Shown in pieces: positions 33,779 through 42,197 of a stretch of 64,000 nt of DNA. Made by a program: the position numbers and the translations under genes. The stretch lies in assembly GCA_051881615.1 (NCBI GenBank), contig JBJEQF010000005.1, positions 11,198-75,197 on the forward strand. Direction: 5' to 3'. The DNA comes from CAMFTQ01 sp051881615 (GTDB taxonomy: Bacteria > Bacillota > Clostridia > Oscillospirales > Acutalibacteraceae). Within the stretch, counting starts at the first letter, position 1; every line of letters starts with the position of its first letter. The notes beneath the pieces are model-generated. The model was not told where the DNA came from and made no database searches. It was given only the letters and a program-made list of their open reading frames with translations.

Positions 33779-34636
33779 ATGGAAAAGGCATTATTTCATA
33801 AAAACTTGGTTTCATCAAGCAGAATACTCTACACACCGTCGGATTTTGCAAGAAATTCTCTTATACATTTGCAGGAAACAGGAGTTCTTCAGGCACAATA
33901 TCCGCATATCAGCAGTCGAAGCGGTCTTAACTCATACCTGTTTTTTCTTGTATTGTCAGGCTCGGGCGAGCTTCTGTATGACGGCGCAGTATACAAGCTT
34001 AAAACAAATAACGCTGTGTTCATCGACTGCAAAAAGCAGTATTCTCACAAAACGTCAGACGACCTGTGGATGCTTAAATGGGTGCATTTTTACGGGCTTA
34101 GTATGCCCGATATCTACGATAAATACATCAGCCGCGGCGGAGAGCCTGTTCTTGAATTAGACAATCCGCAGGCTGTTATAGAATTGCTTGACGAGCTGTA
34201 TGATACGGCAGGCTCTGACGATTATGTACGTGATATGAGGATAAACGAAAAGCTCTGTTCACTGCTCACCGTAATAATGTCAAAGTCGTGGAATCCGCAA
34301 AACAGCAATACCTCGCGAAAACGCCGTGAAATTCACAACATCAAGGCTTGGATTGATGAAAACTTCAAAGAAAAAATAACGCTTGACGATTTATCAAAAA
34401 AATTTTTTATAGACAAATATTATCTCACAAAAATTTTTAAGGAGCAATACGGCACAACAATAAACTCCTATATTCTGAACAAAAGAATAACCAAGGCTAA
34501 ACAGCTTTTGCGCTTTACAGATAAAAGCATTGAGCAGATAAGTGACGAGATAGGCATAAAGGACGCTAATTATTTTTCACGCATATTCAAAAAAATAGAA
34601 TCCGCTTCTCCCGGAGAATACAGAAAAATGTGGTAG
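33779..34636 (+). CDS. AraC-family transcriptional regulator
   Basis: A 285-residue sugar-type regulator. The N-terminal half is a cupin-like ligand domain (LVLSGSGELLYDGAVYKLKTNNAVFIDC is its core), and the C-terminal 100 residues hold two HTH motifs: LDDLSKKFFIDKYYLTKIFK and IEQISDEIGIKDANYFSRIFKK. AraC proteins of this kind sense sugars or their phosphates. It lies 160 bases upstream of gmd on the same strand and an inverted repeat (34670-34696) sits between them, so control of the GDP-fucose operon is a reasonable guess. Confidence 0.9.
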   Translation: MEKALFHKNLVSSSRILYTPSDFARNSLIHLQETGVLQAQYPHISSRSGLNSYLFFLVLSGSGELLYDGAVYKLKTNNAVFIDCKKQYSHKTSDDLWMLKWVHFYGLSMPDIYDKYISRGGEPVLELDNPQAVIELLDELYDTAGSDDYVRDMRINEKLCSLLTVIMSKSWNPQNSNTSRKRREIHNIKAWIDENFKEKITLDDLSKKFFIDKYYLTKIFKEQYGTTINSYILNKRITKAKQLLRFTDKSIEQISDEIGIKDANYFSRIFKKIESASPGEYRKMW

Positions 34637-34669
34637 CACAGGCATATGTCAGCAAAAGAAATCAAAACC

Positions 34670-34696
34670 AATATTGTGCTAATCATAGTCAATATT
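34670..34696. promoter_or_regulatory. Inverted repeat upstream of gmd, possible operator
   Basis: AATATTG (34670-34676) and CAATATT (34690-34696) are exact inverted copies separated by 13 bases. They precede a weak promoter-like GATAAT near 34725. The neighbouring AraC-type regulator is a candidate ligand. Confidence 0.4.
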
Positions 34697-34798
34697 TTCA
34701 CTTATATTACTGCTTTTGTTATGAGATAATAGCACTATACTTTTATAAAGGGAAAGTTTGGTACATTTATTACTAACAGAAAGATGAGGAATGTTTTT

Positions 34799-35851
34799 AT
34801 GAAAAAGGCGCTTATCACAGGTATTACAGGTCAGGACGGCTCATATCTTGCAGAGTTTCTGCTCGAAAAGGGATACGAGGTTCACGGCATTACACGCCGT
34901 GCGTCAATCTCTAACACTGCGAGAATCGACCACCTTATTGCAGACAATTCTATCACACTTCACGACGGCGATCTGTCCGATTCGTCTTCGCTTGTAAGAA
35001 TAATAAACATTGTTCAGCCTGACGAAATCTACAACCTCGCCGCACAGAGCCACGTTCAGGTTTCATTTGATGTTCCCGAGTACTCGGGCGATGTTGACGC
35101 AATCGGCGTTCTTCGTATTCTTGAGGCTGTGCGCATCTTGGGACTTACAAAGAAAACAAAAATTTATCAGGCGTCTACATCTGAGCTTTACGGAAAGGTA
35201 GAGGAGGTTCCACAGAGAGAAACTACTCCGTTCCACCCGTATTCTCCTTATGCCGTTGCCAAGCAGTACGGCTTCTGGATTACAAAGGAATACAGAGAGG
35301 CATACGGTATGTTCGCTGTAAACGGTATTCTGTTCAATCACGAATCAGAGCGCAGAGGAGAAAACTTTGTTACAAGAAAAATCACGCTTGCCGCCGGCAG
35401 AATTGCAGAGGGACTTCAGGATCACCTTGAGCTTGGCAATATGGATTCTCTGCGTGACTGGGGCTATGCAAAGGATTATGTTGAGTGTATGTGGATGATT
35501 CTTCAGCACGATACTCCCGAGGATTTCGTTATCGCAACAGGCGAACAGCATACTGTTCGTGACTTTACCGAAAAGGCATTTGCCGCAAACGGCATCACAG
35601 TCCGCTGGGAAGGCACAGGCATTGACGAAAAGGGCTACGACGCTGAAACGGGCAAAATGCTTGTATGCGTAAATCCGCAGTGGTTCAGACCTACAGACGT
35701 TGATAACCTCTGGGGCGATCCTACAAAGGCTAAGACTGTACTCGGCTGGAATCCGCAAAAGACAAGCTATGAACAGCTTGTAGAAATTATGGCTAAGCAC
35801 GACAGAGAGCTTGCAAAAAGAGAAAAGGCTTTGAAGGAAGCAAATAAATAA
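34799..35851 (+). CDS. gmd: GDP-mannose 4,6-dehydratase
   Basis: A 350-residue short-chain dehydratase converting GDP-D-mannose to GDP-4-keto-6-deoxy-D-mannose. The NADP-binding GITGQDGSYLAEFLLEKG and the family hallmarks HGITRRAS, ASTSELYGKV, YAVAKQYG (catalytic Tyr and Lys) and NHESERRGENFVTRK are all intact. The ATG at 34799 is chosen because GAGGAATG lies before it; an in-frame ATG five codons earlier overlaps that site. First gene of the GDP-fucose group. Confidence 0.97.
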   Translation: MKKALITGITGQDGSYLAEFLLEKGYEVHGITRRASISNTARIDHLIADNSITLHDGDLSDSSSLVRIINIVQPDEIYNLAAQSHVQVSFDVPEYSGDVDAIGVLRILEAVRILGLTKKTKIYQASTSELYGKVEEVPQRETTPFHPYSPYAVAKQYGFWITKEYREAYGMFAVNGILFNHESERRGENFVTRKITLAAGRIAEGLQDHLELGNMDSLRDWGYAKDYVECMWMILQHDTPEDFVIATGEQHTVRDFTEKAFAANGITVRWEGTGIDEKGYDAETGKMLVCVNPQWFRPTDVDNLWGDPTKAKTVLGWNPQKTSYEQLVEIMAKHDRELAKREKALKEANK

Positions 35852-35869
35852 TCGAAAGAAGTTAGTATT

Positions 35870-36814
35870 ATGATGGAAAAAAACGCAAAAATCTATGTTG
35901 CAGGTCACAGAGGTATGGTAGGCTCTGCCATTGTCCGTGAGCTTGAAAGACAAGGATATACAAATATAATCACAAGAACTCATCAGGAGCTTGACCTGTG
36001 CAGACAGGACGAGGTTGAAAGGTTCTTTGAGCAGGAAAAGCCGGAGTACGTATTTCTGGCTGCCGCTAAGGTCGGCGGCATTATCGCTAATCAAAGCGCA
36101 CTTGCCGACTTTATGTACGACAATATGATACTTGAAATGAACGTTATTCACTCTGCTTGGAAAAACGGCTGTAAAAAGCTTGAATTTTTAGGCAGCAGCT
36201 GCATTTATCCCCGTATGGCTCCGCAGCCGATGCCCGAAAGCTGTCTGCTTACCTCGGAGCTTGAAAAAACAAACGAGGCTTATGCGCTTGCAAAAATTTC
36301 GGGACTCAAGTACTGCGAATTTCTGAATAAGCAGTACGGCACAGATTATATTTCTGTTATGCCGACAAACCTTTACGGACCAAATGACAATTATCACCCG
36401 ACGCACAGCCACGTTTTGCCTGCGCTTATCCGCCGTTTTCACGAGGCGAAGCAAGCAAATGCTGAATATGTTACCTGCTGGGGCGACGGCTCGCCGCTGA
36501 GAGAATTCCTCTATGTTGACGATCTGGCAAATCTCTGCGTTTTCCTTATGAACAACTACAGCGGAAACGAAACAGTCAACGCCGGCACAGGCAAGGAGCT
36601 TACCATAAAGGAGCTTACCGAGCTTGTGGCAAAGGTTGTAGGATATACAGGCAAAATACAGTGGGATACCTCAAAGCCAAACGGTACTCCCAGAAAGCTG
36701 CTTGACGTAAGCAAGGCGACAAATTTAGGCTGGACGTATAAGACTGAGCTTGAAGAAGGAATTAAGCTCAGCTATGAGGACTTCCTGAATAACCCTATGC
36801 GAGCAGAAAGATAA
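35870..36814 (+). CDS. fcl: GDP-L-fucose synthase
   Basis: A 314-residue epimerase-reductase that turns GDP-4-keto-6-deoxymannose into GDP-L-fucose with NADPH. Motifs: GHRGMVGSAIVREL at the N-terminus, AAAKVGGIIANQ, GSSCIYPRMAPQP, the catalytic YALAKISG and MPTNLYGPNDNYHP. It follows gmd by 18 bases and uses its product. Two adjacent in-frame ATGs occur; the first is annotated. GDP-fucose is the donor for fucosyltransferases such as the one proposed in the polysaccharide locus. Confidence 0.97.
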   Translation: MMEKNAKIYVAGHRGMVGSAIVRELERQGYTNIITRTHQELDLCRQDEVERFFEQEKPEYVFLAAAKVGGIIANQSALADFMYDNMILEMNVIHSAWKNGCKKLEFLGSSCIYPRMAPQPMPESCLLTSELEKTNEAYALAKISGLKYCEFLNKQYGTDYISVMPTNLYGPNDNYHPTHSHVLPALIRRFHEAKQANAEYVTCWGDGSPLREFLYVDDLANLCVFLMNNYSGNETVNAGTGKELTIKELTELVAKVVGYTGKIQWDTSKPNGTPRKLLDVSKATNLGWTYKTELEEGIKLSYEDFLNNPMRAER

Positions 36815-36824
36815 GAGAAAAATC

Positions 36825-36858
36825 GGCCGCTGCATAAAATTTTGTGCGGTGGCCTTTT
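36825..36858 (+). terminator. Terminator-like hairpin between fcl and manC
   Basis: A 10-bp stem with G-U pairs (GGCCGCTGCA / TGCGGTGGCC) and 10-base loop is followed by TTTTG, just 24 bases before manC. It is a candidate attenuator rather than an end of the operon, because the genes continue in the same pathway. Confidence 0.55.
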
Positions 36859-36882
36859 GTGCAAGGTCGGAGGAAATGCAGT

Positions 36883-38199
36883 ATGAATATTATTTTATTA
36901 TCGGGCGGTTCGGGCAAGCGTCTGTGGCCGCTGTCAAACGACATAAGATCAAAGCAGTTCATCAAGATATTCAAAAACGAGGACGGTTCATACGAGTCTA
37001 TGGTTCAGCGTGTTTACCGTCAGATAAAAAAGGCTGACGAGAATGCGTGTGTTACCATAGCAACGTCAAAAACACAGGTGTCTTCAATTCACAATCAGCT
37101 CGGCGACAACGTTGGTATTTCTGTTGAGCCTTGCAGAAGAGATACGTTCCCCGCAATAGCGTTATCAACATCATATCTTGTTGATGTGATGAATGTTGAC
37201 CCTAACGAATCTGTCGTTGTCTGCCCTGTTGACCCTTATGTAGAGGACGATTATTTTGACGCTGTCAAAAGGCTCAGCGAGCAAGCCGACAAGGGCGAGG
37301 CTAACCTTGTGCTTATGGGCATTGAGCCTACGTATCCGAGCGAAAAGTACGGATATATTATCCCCGAAACAGAGGACGAAACCTCCTTTGTAAAAACCTT
37401 TAAGGAAAAGCCGACAACAGAGGTAGCCAAGCAGTACATAAGTCAGGGTGCGCTCTGGAACGGCGGAGTATTCGCCTATAAGCTTAAATATGTTCTTGAC
37501 AAGGCGCACGAGCTGATTGACTTTACAGATTATCAGGATTTATTTTCAAAGTACGAAACACTGACTAAAATTTCCTTTGACTATGCTGTGGTTGAAAAGG
37601 AAGATAAAATTCAGGTTCAGCGCTTCGCCGGTCAGTGGAAGGATTTGGGAACGTGGAACACCTTGACCGAGGCTATGCAGGAAAATGTTATCGGCGAGGG
37701 CATTCTCAACGAGGACTGCTCCGGCGTTCACATCATCAACGAGATGGGCGTTCCCGTTTTGGCTATGGGTCTGCACGATGTTGTAATTTCTGCATCGCCC
37801 GAGGGAATTTTAGTCAGCGACAAGGAGCAAAGCTCCTACATAAAGCCGTATGTTGACGGTATTGAACAGCAGATTATGTTTGCCGAAAAATCATGGGGAA
37901 GCTTCAGGGTTATTGATGTTGAAAACGAATCAATGACGATTAAGGTAACGCTTAACGAGGGAAACTCAATGAACTATCACAGCCACAGAAACCGTGACGA
38001 GGTGTGGGTTGTAATCAGCGGCAAGGGCAGAACTGTTGTAGACGGTATGGAGCAGTGCGTAAATGCAGGCGATGTTATCACTATGAGCGCAGGCTGCCGT
38101 CATACCATAACGGCAGAGTCAGAGCTGAAGCTGATTGAAATACAGCTCGGAAACAACATCAGCGTACAGGATAAGCAGAAATTTGAGCTGGAGATATGA
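36883..38199 (+). CDS. manC: Mannose-1-phosphate guanylyltransferase with cupin domain
   Basis: A 438-residue enzyme making GDP-mannose from mannose-1-phosphate and GTP. The pyrophosphorylase signature LLSGGSGKRLWPLSNDIRSK opens the protein, and WKDLGTWNTL follows further in. A C-terminal cupin domain (about 340-435, with YHSHRNRDEVWVV) is of the kind that carries phosphomannose isomerase activity in bifunctional members. A separate manA overlaps its end. The start has GGAGG upstream. Confidence 0.95.
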   Translation: MNIILLSGGSGKRLWPLSNDIRSKQFIKIFKNEDGSYESMVQRVYRQIKKADENACVTIATSKTQVSSIHNQLGDNVGISVEPCRRDTFPAIALSTSYLVDVMNVDPNESVVVCPVDPYVEDDYFDAVKRLSEQADKGEANLVLMGIEPTYPSEKYGYIIPETEDETSFVKTFKEKPTTEVAKQYISQGALWNGGVFAYKLKYVLDKAHELIDFTDYQDLFSKYETLTKISFDYAVVEKEDKIQVQRFAGQWKDLGTWNTLTEAMQENVIGEGILNEDCSGVHIINEMGVPVLAMGLHDVVISASPEGILVSDKEQSSYIKPYVDGIEQQIMFAEKSWGSFRVIDVENESMTIKVTLNEGNSMNYHSHRNRDEVWVVISGKGRTVVDGMEQCVNAGDVITMSAGCRHTITAESELKLIEIQLGNNISVQDKQKFELEI

Positions 38200-39182
38200 A
38201 ATTGAAGAATAAGCCTTTACTGCTAAGACCTACGGGTAAGGATTACCTGTGGGGCGGCAGAAGATTAAACGATGAATTTGAAAAGAAAATAGATATAAGT
38301 CCTCTTGCAGAAACGTGGGAATGCAGTACTCACCCCGACGGGCCGTCATATGTTGCAGGCGGTGAATTTGACGGTATGGAGCTTGTGCAGGTGCTTAAAA
38401 TGCACCCCGAATATATGGGAAAGCATAAAAACCTACAGGGCGAGCTGCCAATTCTTATCAAGCTTATTGACGCTGAAAAGGATTTGTCCGTTCAGGTTCA
38501 CCCCGACGACGAGTATGCAAGGCAATACGAAAACGGACAGCTCGGCAAAACCGAGATGTGGTACGTGCTTGACGCAAAAAAAGGCTCAAAGCTTGTTTAC
38601 GGACTGAACAGAAGCATCACAAAGCAGGAGCTGAAAACCGCCCTTGAAAACGGCACAATCGAAAAATATCTGCAAAAGGTAAGCATAAATAAGGACGATT
38701 TGTTTTTTATCGAGGCAGGTACTATCCACGCAATCGGCGCAGGCGCACTGATTGCGGAAATACAGGAAAACAGCAACCTGACATACCGTCTTTACGACTA
38801 CGACCGTGTAGACAAAAACGGCAAAAAAAGACAGCTCCATATTGACAAGGCTTTGGAGGTTTCACGCTTGGAAAGCAGTGCAGAGCCTCGTCAGCCGCTA
38901 AGAGTGCTGAAATACAGTCAGGGTTCGGCTTCAGAGCTTTTGTGCCGCTGTAAATACTTCGAGGCTTACCGTATGCTTGTTAATACAGAGAGAAGACAGC
39001 AGGTTTTATACAGAGCCGATGAATTGTCGTTCAGAGTGCTTTTGTGTGTCAGCGGCTGTGCAACACTAAGCTTTGACAAAGAGGTGCTTAACATTTATAA
39101 GGGCGACTGTATTTTTATACCGGCTGACTCTGTAACGCTTACAATACACGGACAGGTTCAGCTGCTTGACATAAGGTGTTAA
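38196..39182 (+). CDS. manA: Mannose-6-phosphate isomerase, class I
   Basis: A 328-residue zinc enzyme interconverting fructose-6-phosphate and mannose-6-phosphate, the entry to GDP-mannose. Zinc-site motifs are VQVHPDDEYA and EAGTIHAIGAGALIAEIQENS; the LYDYDRVDKNG loop is also conserved. The ATG overlaps the manC stop by four bases, so the two are coupled. Length matches the short bacterial type. Confidence 0.95.
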   Translation: MKLKNKPLLLRPTGKDYLWGGRRLNDEFEKKIDISPLAETWECSTHPDGPSYVAGGEFDGMELVQVLKMHPEYMGKHKNLQGELPILIKLIDAEKDLSVQVHPDDEYARQYENGQLGKTEMWYVLDAKKGSKLVYGLNRSITKQELKTALENGTIEKYLQKVSINKDDLFFIEAGTIHAIGAGALIAEIQENSNLTYRLYDYDRVDKNGKKRQLHIDKALEVSRLESSAEPRQPLRVLKYSQGSASELLCRCKYFEAYRMLVNTERRQQVLYRADELSFRVLLCVSGCATLSFDKEVLNIYKGDCIFIPADSVTLTIHGQVQLLDIRC

Positions 39183-39293
39183 AGCAGATATCAAACAACT
39201 CTAATCACTTTTCTGTGATAAATTCAGCTTTTATCGGAATTTAAAGTAAATACTTTTTATACAATCCACTCTTGAAAGGGCAGGTAGACATCA

Positions 39294-40967
39294 ATGGATT
39301 ACACAAAGGAATATACACGCTGGTGCGAAAACGCAACAGCCGATGCAGATGTAACAGAAGAACTGAAAAATATGGACGCGGTAAAAATTGAGGACGCATT
39401 TTACCGCAATCTCGCCTTTGGCACAGGCGGCTTAAGAGGTGTTATCAGTGCAGGCACAAACAGAATGAACGTTTACACCGTAGCCAAAGCATCTCAGGGC
39501 TTGGCTGATTATGTAAACAAGCATTTTGAAAACGGCTCAATCGCAATTTCCTATGACAGCCGTATAAAAAGCGACCTGTTCAGTAAGGTTGCGGCAGGTG
39601 TTTTTGCGGCTAACGGTATAAAGTCATATATATACAGCGAGCTGATGCCTACGCCCTGCCTTTCCTTTGCAGTCAGAAAGCTCGGCTGCAGTGCAGGAAT
39701 AATGGTAACTGCATCACACAATCCTGCAAAATATAACGGCTACAAGGTTTACGGAGCTGACGGCTGTCAGATTACAACCGAGGCGGCAGAGGAAATTCTT
39801 GCCGAGATAGAAAAGCTCGATATCTTCGCCGATGTAAAGCAATGCGACTTTGACAAGGCACTCTCTGACGGTATGATAAGCTTTATTGACGAGTCTGTTA
39901 CAACTGATTTTATAGAAGAGGTAAAGGCGCAGTCTGTTCTTTTCGGTGAGAGTGTTGATAAGAATGTCGCCATAGTATATTCACCGCTTAACGGCACAGG
40001 ACTTAAACCTGTTCTCAGAACGCTAAAGGAAAGCGGATATACTAACGTAACGGTTGTAAAGGAGCAGGAGATGCCTGACGGCAGCTTCCCGACCTGCCCT
40101 TACCCAAACCCCGAAATCAAGGAAGCTATGTCGCTCGGTATGGAATATGCCAAGAAGTGCAGTGCAGACCTTTTGCTTGCCACAGACCCCGACTGCGACC
40201 GTGTGGGTATTGCCGTTAAGGATAAAAACGGAGAATATGTATTGCTTTCGGGCAACGAAACAGGCATACTTCTTTTTGACTACATTTGCAGTCAGAGGGT
40301 TAAGCACAATAAAATGCCCGAAGAACCTGTAATGATTAAAACTATCGTTACTATGGATATGGCAAAGCTGATTGCAGATAATTACGGCGTCAGAACCATT
40401 GACGTTCTGACAGGCTTTAAGTTTATCGGCGAGCAGGTGGGCGAGCTTGAAAAAATCGGAAAGGAAAGCTCTTATATCTTTGGCTTTGAAGAAAGCTACG
40501 GTTATTTAAGCGGCGGATATGTTCGTGACAAGGACGCTGTTGACGGTGCGTTCCTCATTTGCGAGATGTTCTCTTATTACGCAACACAGGGAATTTCTCT
40601 GCTTGATAAGCTGGGTGAGATATTCGACAAATACGGCTACTGTCTGAACACGCTTCATTCTTATGAATTTGAAGGCTCTGCCGGCTTTGCAAAAATGCAG
40701 GAAATTATGAAAACATTCAGAAAAGGTGTTAAGTCATTTGCAGGCAAGAACGTTTTGCAGGCTCTTGATTACAGCACAGGACTTGACGGACTTCCGAAGT
40801 CTGACGTTATTAAGTATCTTTTAGAGGACAACTGCTCTGTTGTTGTACGTCCCTCAGGTACTGAACCTAAGCTTAAAACATATATCTCGGTAACAGCCGC
40901 AAACAAAGAGGATGCCGCCGCACTTGAACAAAAAATCGTTGATGAGCTGAGCGAATATTTCGCATAA
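39294..40967 (+). CDS. Phosphoglucomutase/phosphomannomutase
   Basis: A 557-residue alpha-D-phosphohexomutase. The catalytic phosphoserine loop TASHNPAKYNGYKVYG, metal loop DPDCDRVGIA, sugar-binding GFEESYGYLSGG and the phosphate-binding RPSGTEPKLK are present. The size and N-terminus fit the PgcA-like group that acts on glucose and often mannose phosphates. It supplies mannose-1-phosphate for manC, and perhaps glucose-1-phosphate for UDP- or dTDP-sugars. The 110-base gap from manA may hold a second promoter. Confidence 0.92.
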   Translation: MDYTKEYTRWCENATADADVTEELKNMDAVKIEDAFYRNLAFGTGGLRGVISAGTNRMNVYTVAKASQGLADYVNKHFENGSIAISYDSRIKSDLFSKVAAGVFAANGIKSYIYSELMPTPCLSFAVRKLGCSAGIMVTASHNPAKYNGYKVYGADGCQITTEAAEEILAEIEKLDIFADVKQCDFDKALSDGMISFIDESVTTDFIEEVKAQSVLFGESVDKNVAIVYSPLNGTGLKPVLRTLKESGYTNVTVVKEQEMPDGSFPTCPYPNPEIKEAMSLGMEYAKKCSADLLLATDPDCDRVGIAVKDKNGEYVLLSGNETGILLFDYICSQRVKHNKMPEEPVMIKTIVTMDMAKLIADNYGVRTIDVLTGFKFIGEQVGELEKIGKESSYIFGFEESYGYLSGGYVRDKDAVDGAFLICEMFSYYATQGISLLDKLGEIFDKYGYCLNTLHSYEFEGSAGFAKMQEIMKTFRKGVKSFAGKNVLQALDYSTGLDGLPKSDVIKYLLEDNCSVVVRPSGTEPKLKTYISVTAANKEDAAALEQKIVDELSEYFA

Positions 40968-41009
40968 AAAGCTATACAAGTTGTATTACAAAACATTTTA
41001 GAAAAAGAA

Positions 41010-41062
41010 AATACCGCCTTCTGCAATACGTCAGAACTGAACGTACAGCAGGAGGCGGTATT
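41010..41062. terminator. Strong bidirectional terminator between mutase and polysaccharide operons
   Basis: A 15-bp stem AATACCGCCTTCTGC / GCAGGAGGCGGTATT with an inner ACGT/ACGT helix. The minus strand tail TTTCTTTTTC fits termination of the 21-kb operon and the plus tail TTAGTATTATTT the mutase. Confidence 0.85.
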
Positions 41063-41070
41063 AGTATTAT

Positions 41071-42180
41071 TTATCTCAGAATTATATCGCATATTCTGTC
41101 AACATCATCAACGGACAAATCGGGATAAAGCGGTAATGTCAACACACGCAGAGCAATATGCTGTGCAACAGGAGTTTTCTCAACGCCTGCGGTCGGGTAA
41201 TTGCGGTAGCACTCAAAGCCGTTGGTCAGCGGATAGAAATACTTTCTTGCGATTATCCCCTCTTTTTCAAGCATTGCACAAATCTCATTGCGGGTGTATT
41301 TATATCCGTCAAACACAACAGGGAAGTAAGCATAATTAGACTCAACATTCTTCTGAGGCTCTGAAAGCCTTATTCCCTCAACGTTTGAAAGCCTTTTTCT
41401 GTAATGCTCATCAACTTTTCTTCTTTTAGCTATTTCTTCCTCAAAATGACGAAGATTACATATGCCCATAGCCGCCTGAAATTCATTCATCTTGGCATTA
41501 CCGCCTACATAGGCTACCTCCTCTGCATTGTGAATACCAAAGTTTTTCTGATCGTTGAGAAGCTGAACAAGGCTGTCGTTGCTGTAGCACACAGCACCGC
41601 CCTCTATCGTATTGAACACCTTTGTTGCGTGAAAGCTGAACATTGACGCATCTCCAAAGCAGGCTGAAGATACTCCCTTGTATTTTACTCCAAAGGCGTG
41701 AGCCGCGTCATAAATTACCCTTAGTCCGTATTTTTTTGCTATTTTTTCGATTTCTTCAACATTACAAATATTTCCATATACGTGAACAGGTACAATCGCA
41801 ACCGTTTTGTCTGTGATAAGCTCCTCGATTTTTGTAACGTCAATAGTATAATCGTTTTTATTTATATCACAAAAAACTGGCACTAAGCCGTTTCTGACTA
41901 TAGCGTGAGTTGTAGACGCAAATGTAAACGGTGTTGTGATTACCTCTGCACCCTTTGGAAAATTCATAGCAGAAATAATAAATTCCAGTGCTAAGTGTCC
42001 GTTAGTGTATAAAGTTACGTGGGGAACATTCAGATAGCTTTCAAGCTCAGACTGTAATTGCCTGTGCTTTATTCCCATATTCGTAAGCCGGTGAGTATCC
42101 CACAGCTCTCTTATTTCATCTATGTATTCCTCAAATTCGGGCATTGAGGAACGGGTAACCATTATTATTCTGTTATCCAT
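41071..42180 (-). CDS. DegT/DnrJ/EryC1/StrS aminotransferase (nucleotide-sugar 4- or 3-transaminase)
   Basis: A 369-residue PLP enzyme, last gene of the polysaccharide operon. The Schiff-base lysine is in SFHATKVFNTIEGG, the cofactor pocket has YDAAHAFGV and TTPFTFAST. The N-terminus (EFEEYIDEIRELWDTHRLTNMG) resembles VioA/FdtB-type transaminases of 6-deoxy-keto-sugar nucleotides, giving amino sugars such as Qui4N or Fuc3N. The keto-sugar could be dTDP- or GDP-linked; Gmd in the neighbouring operon makes a GDP-linked one. Position beside a WecF-like transferase favours Fuc4N or a relative. Confidence 0.88.
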   Translation of the reverse strand: MDNRIIMVTRSSMPEFEEYIDEIRELWDTHRLTNMGIKHRQLQSELESYLNVPHVTLYTNGHLALEFIISAMNFPKGAEVITTPFTFASTTHAIVRNGLVPVFCDINKNDYTIDVTKIEELITDKTVAIVPVHVYGNICNVEEIEKIAKKYGLRVIYDAAHAFGVKYKGVSSACFGDASMFSFHATKVFNTIEGGAVCYSNDSLVQLLNDQKNFGIHNAEEVAYVGGNAKMNEFQAAMGICNLRHFEEEIAKRRKVDEHYRKRLSNVEGIRLSEPQKNVESNYAYFPVVFDGYKYTRNEICAMLEKEGIIARKYFYPLTNGFECYRNYPTAGVEKTPVAQHIALRVLTLPLYPDLSVDDVDRICDIILR

Positions 42181-42197
42181 ATGTTTTCGACCTCTTA

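Noticed and set aside
35345..36151. Long open frame (268 codons) antisense to gmd and fcl
   Set aside because: It is a shadow of two clear, intact enzymes on the plus strand, spans their junction and has a Cys/Phe/Leu-rich composition typical of antisense frames.
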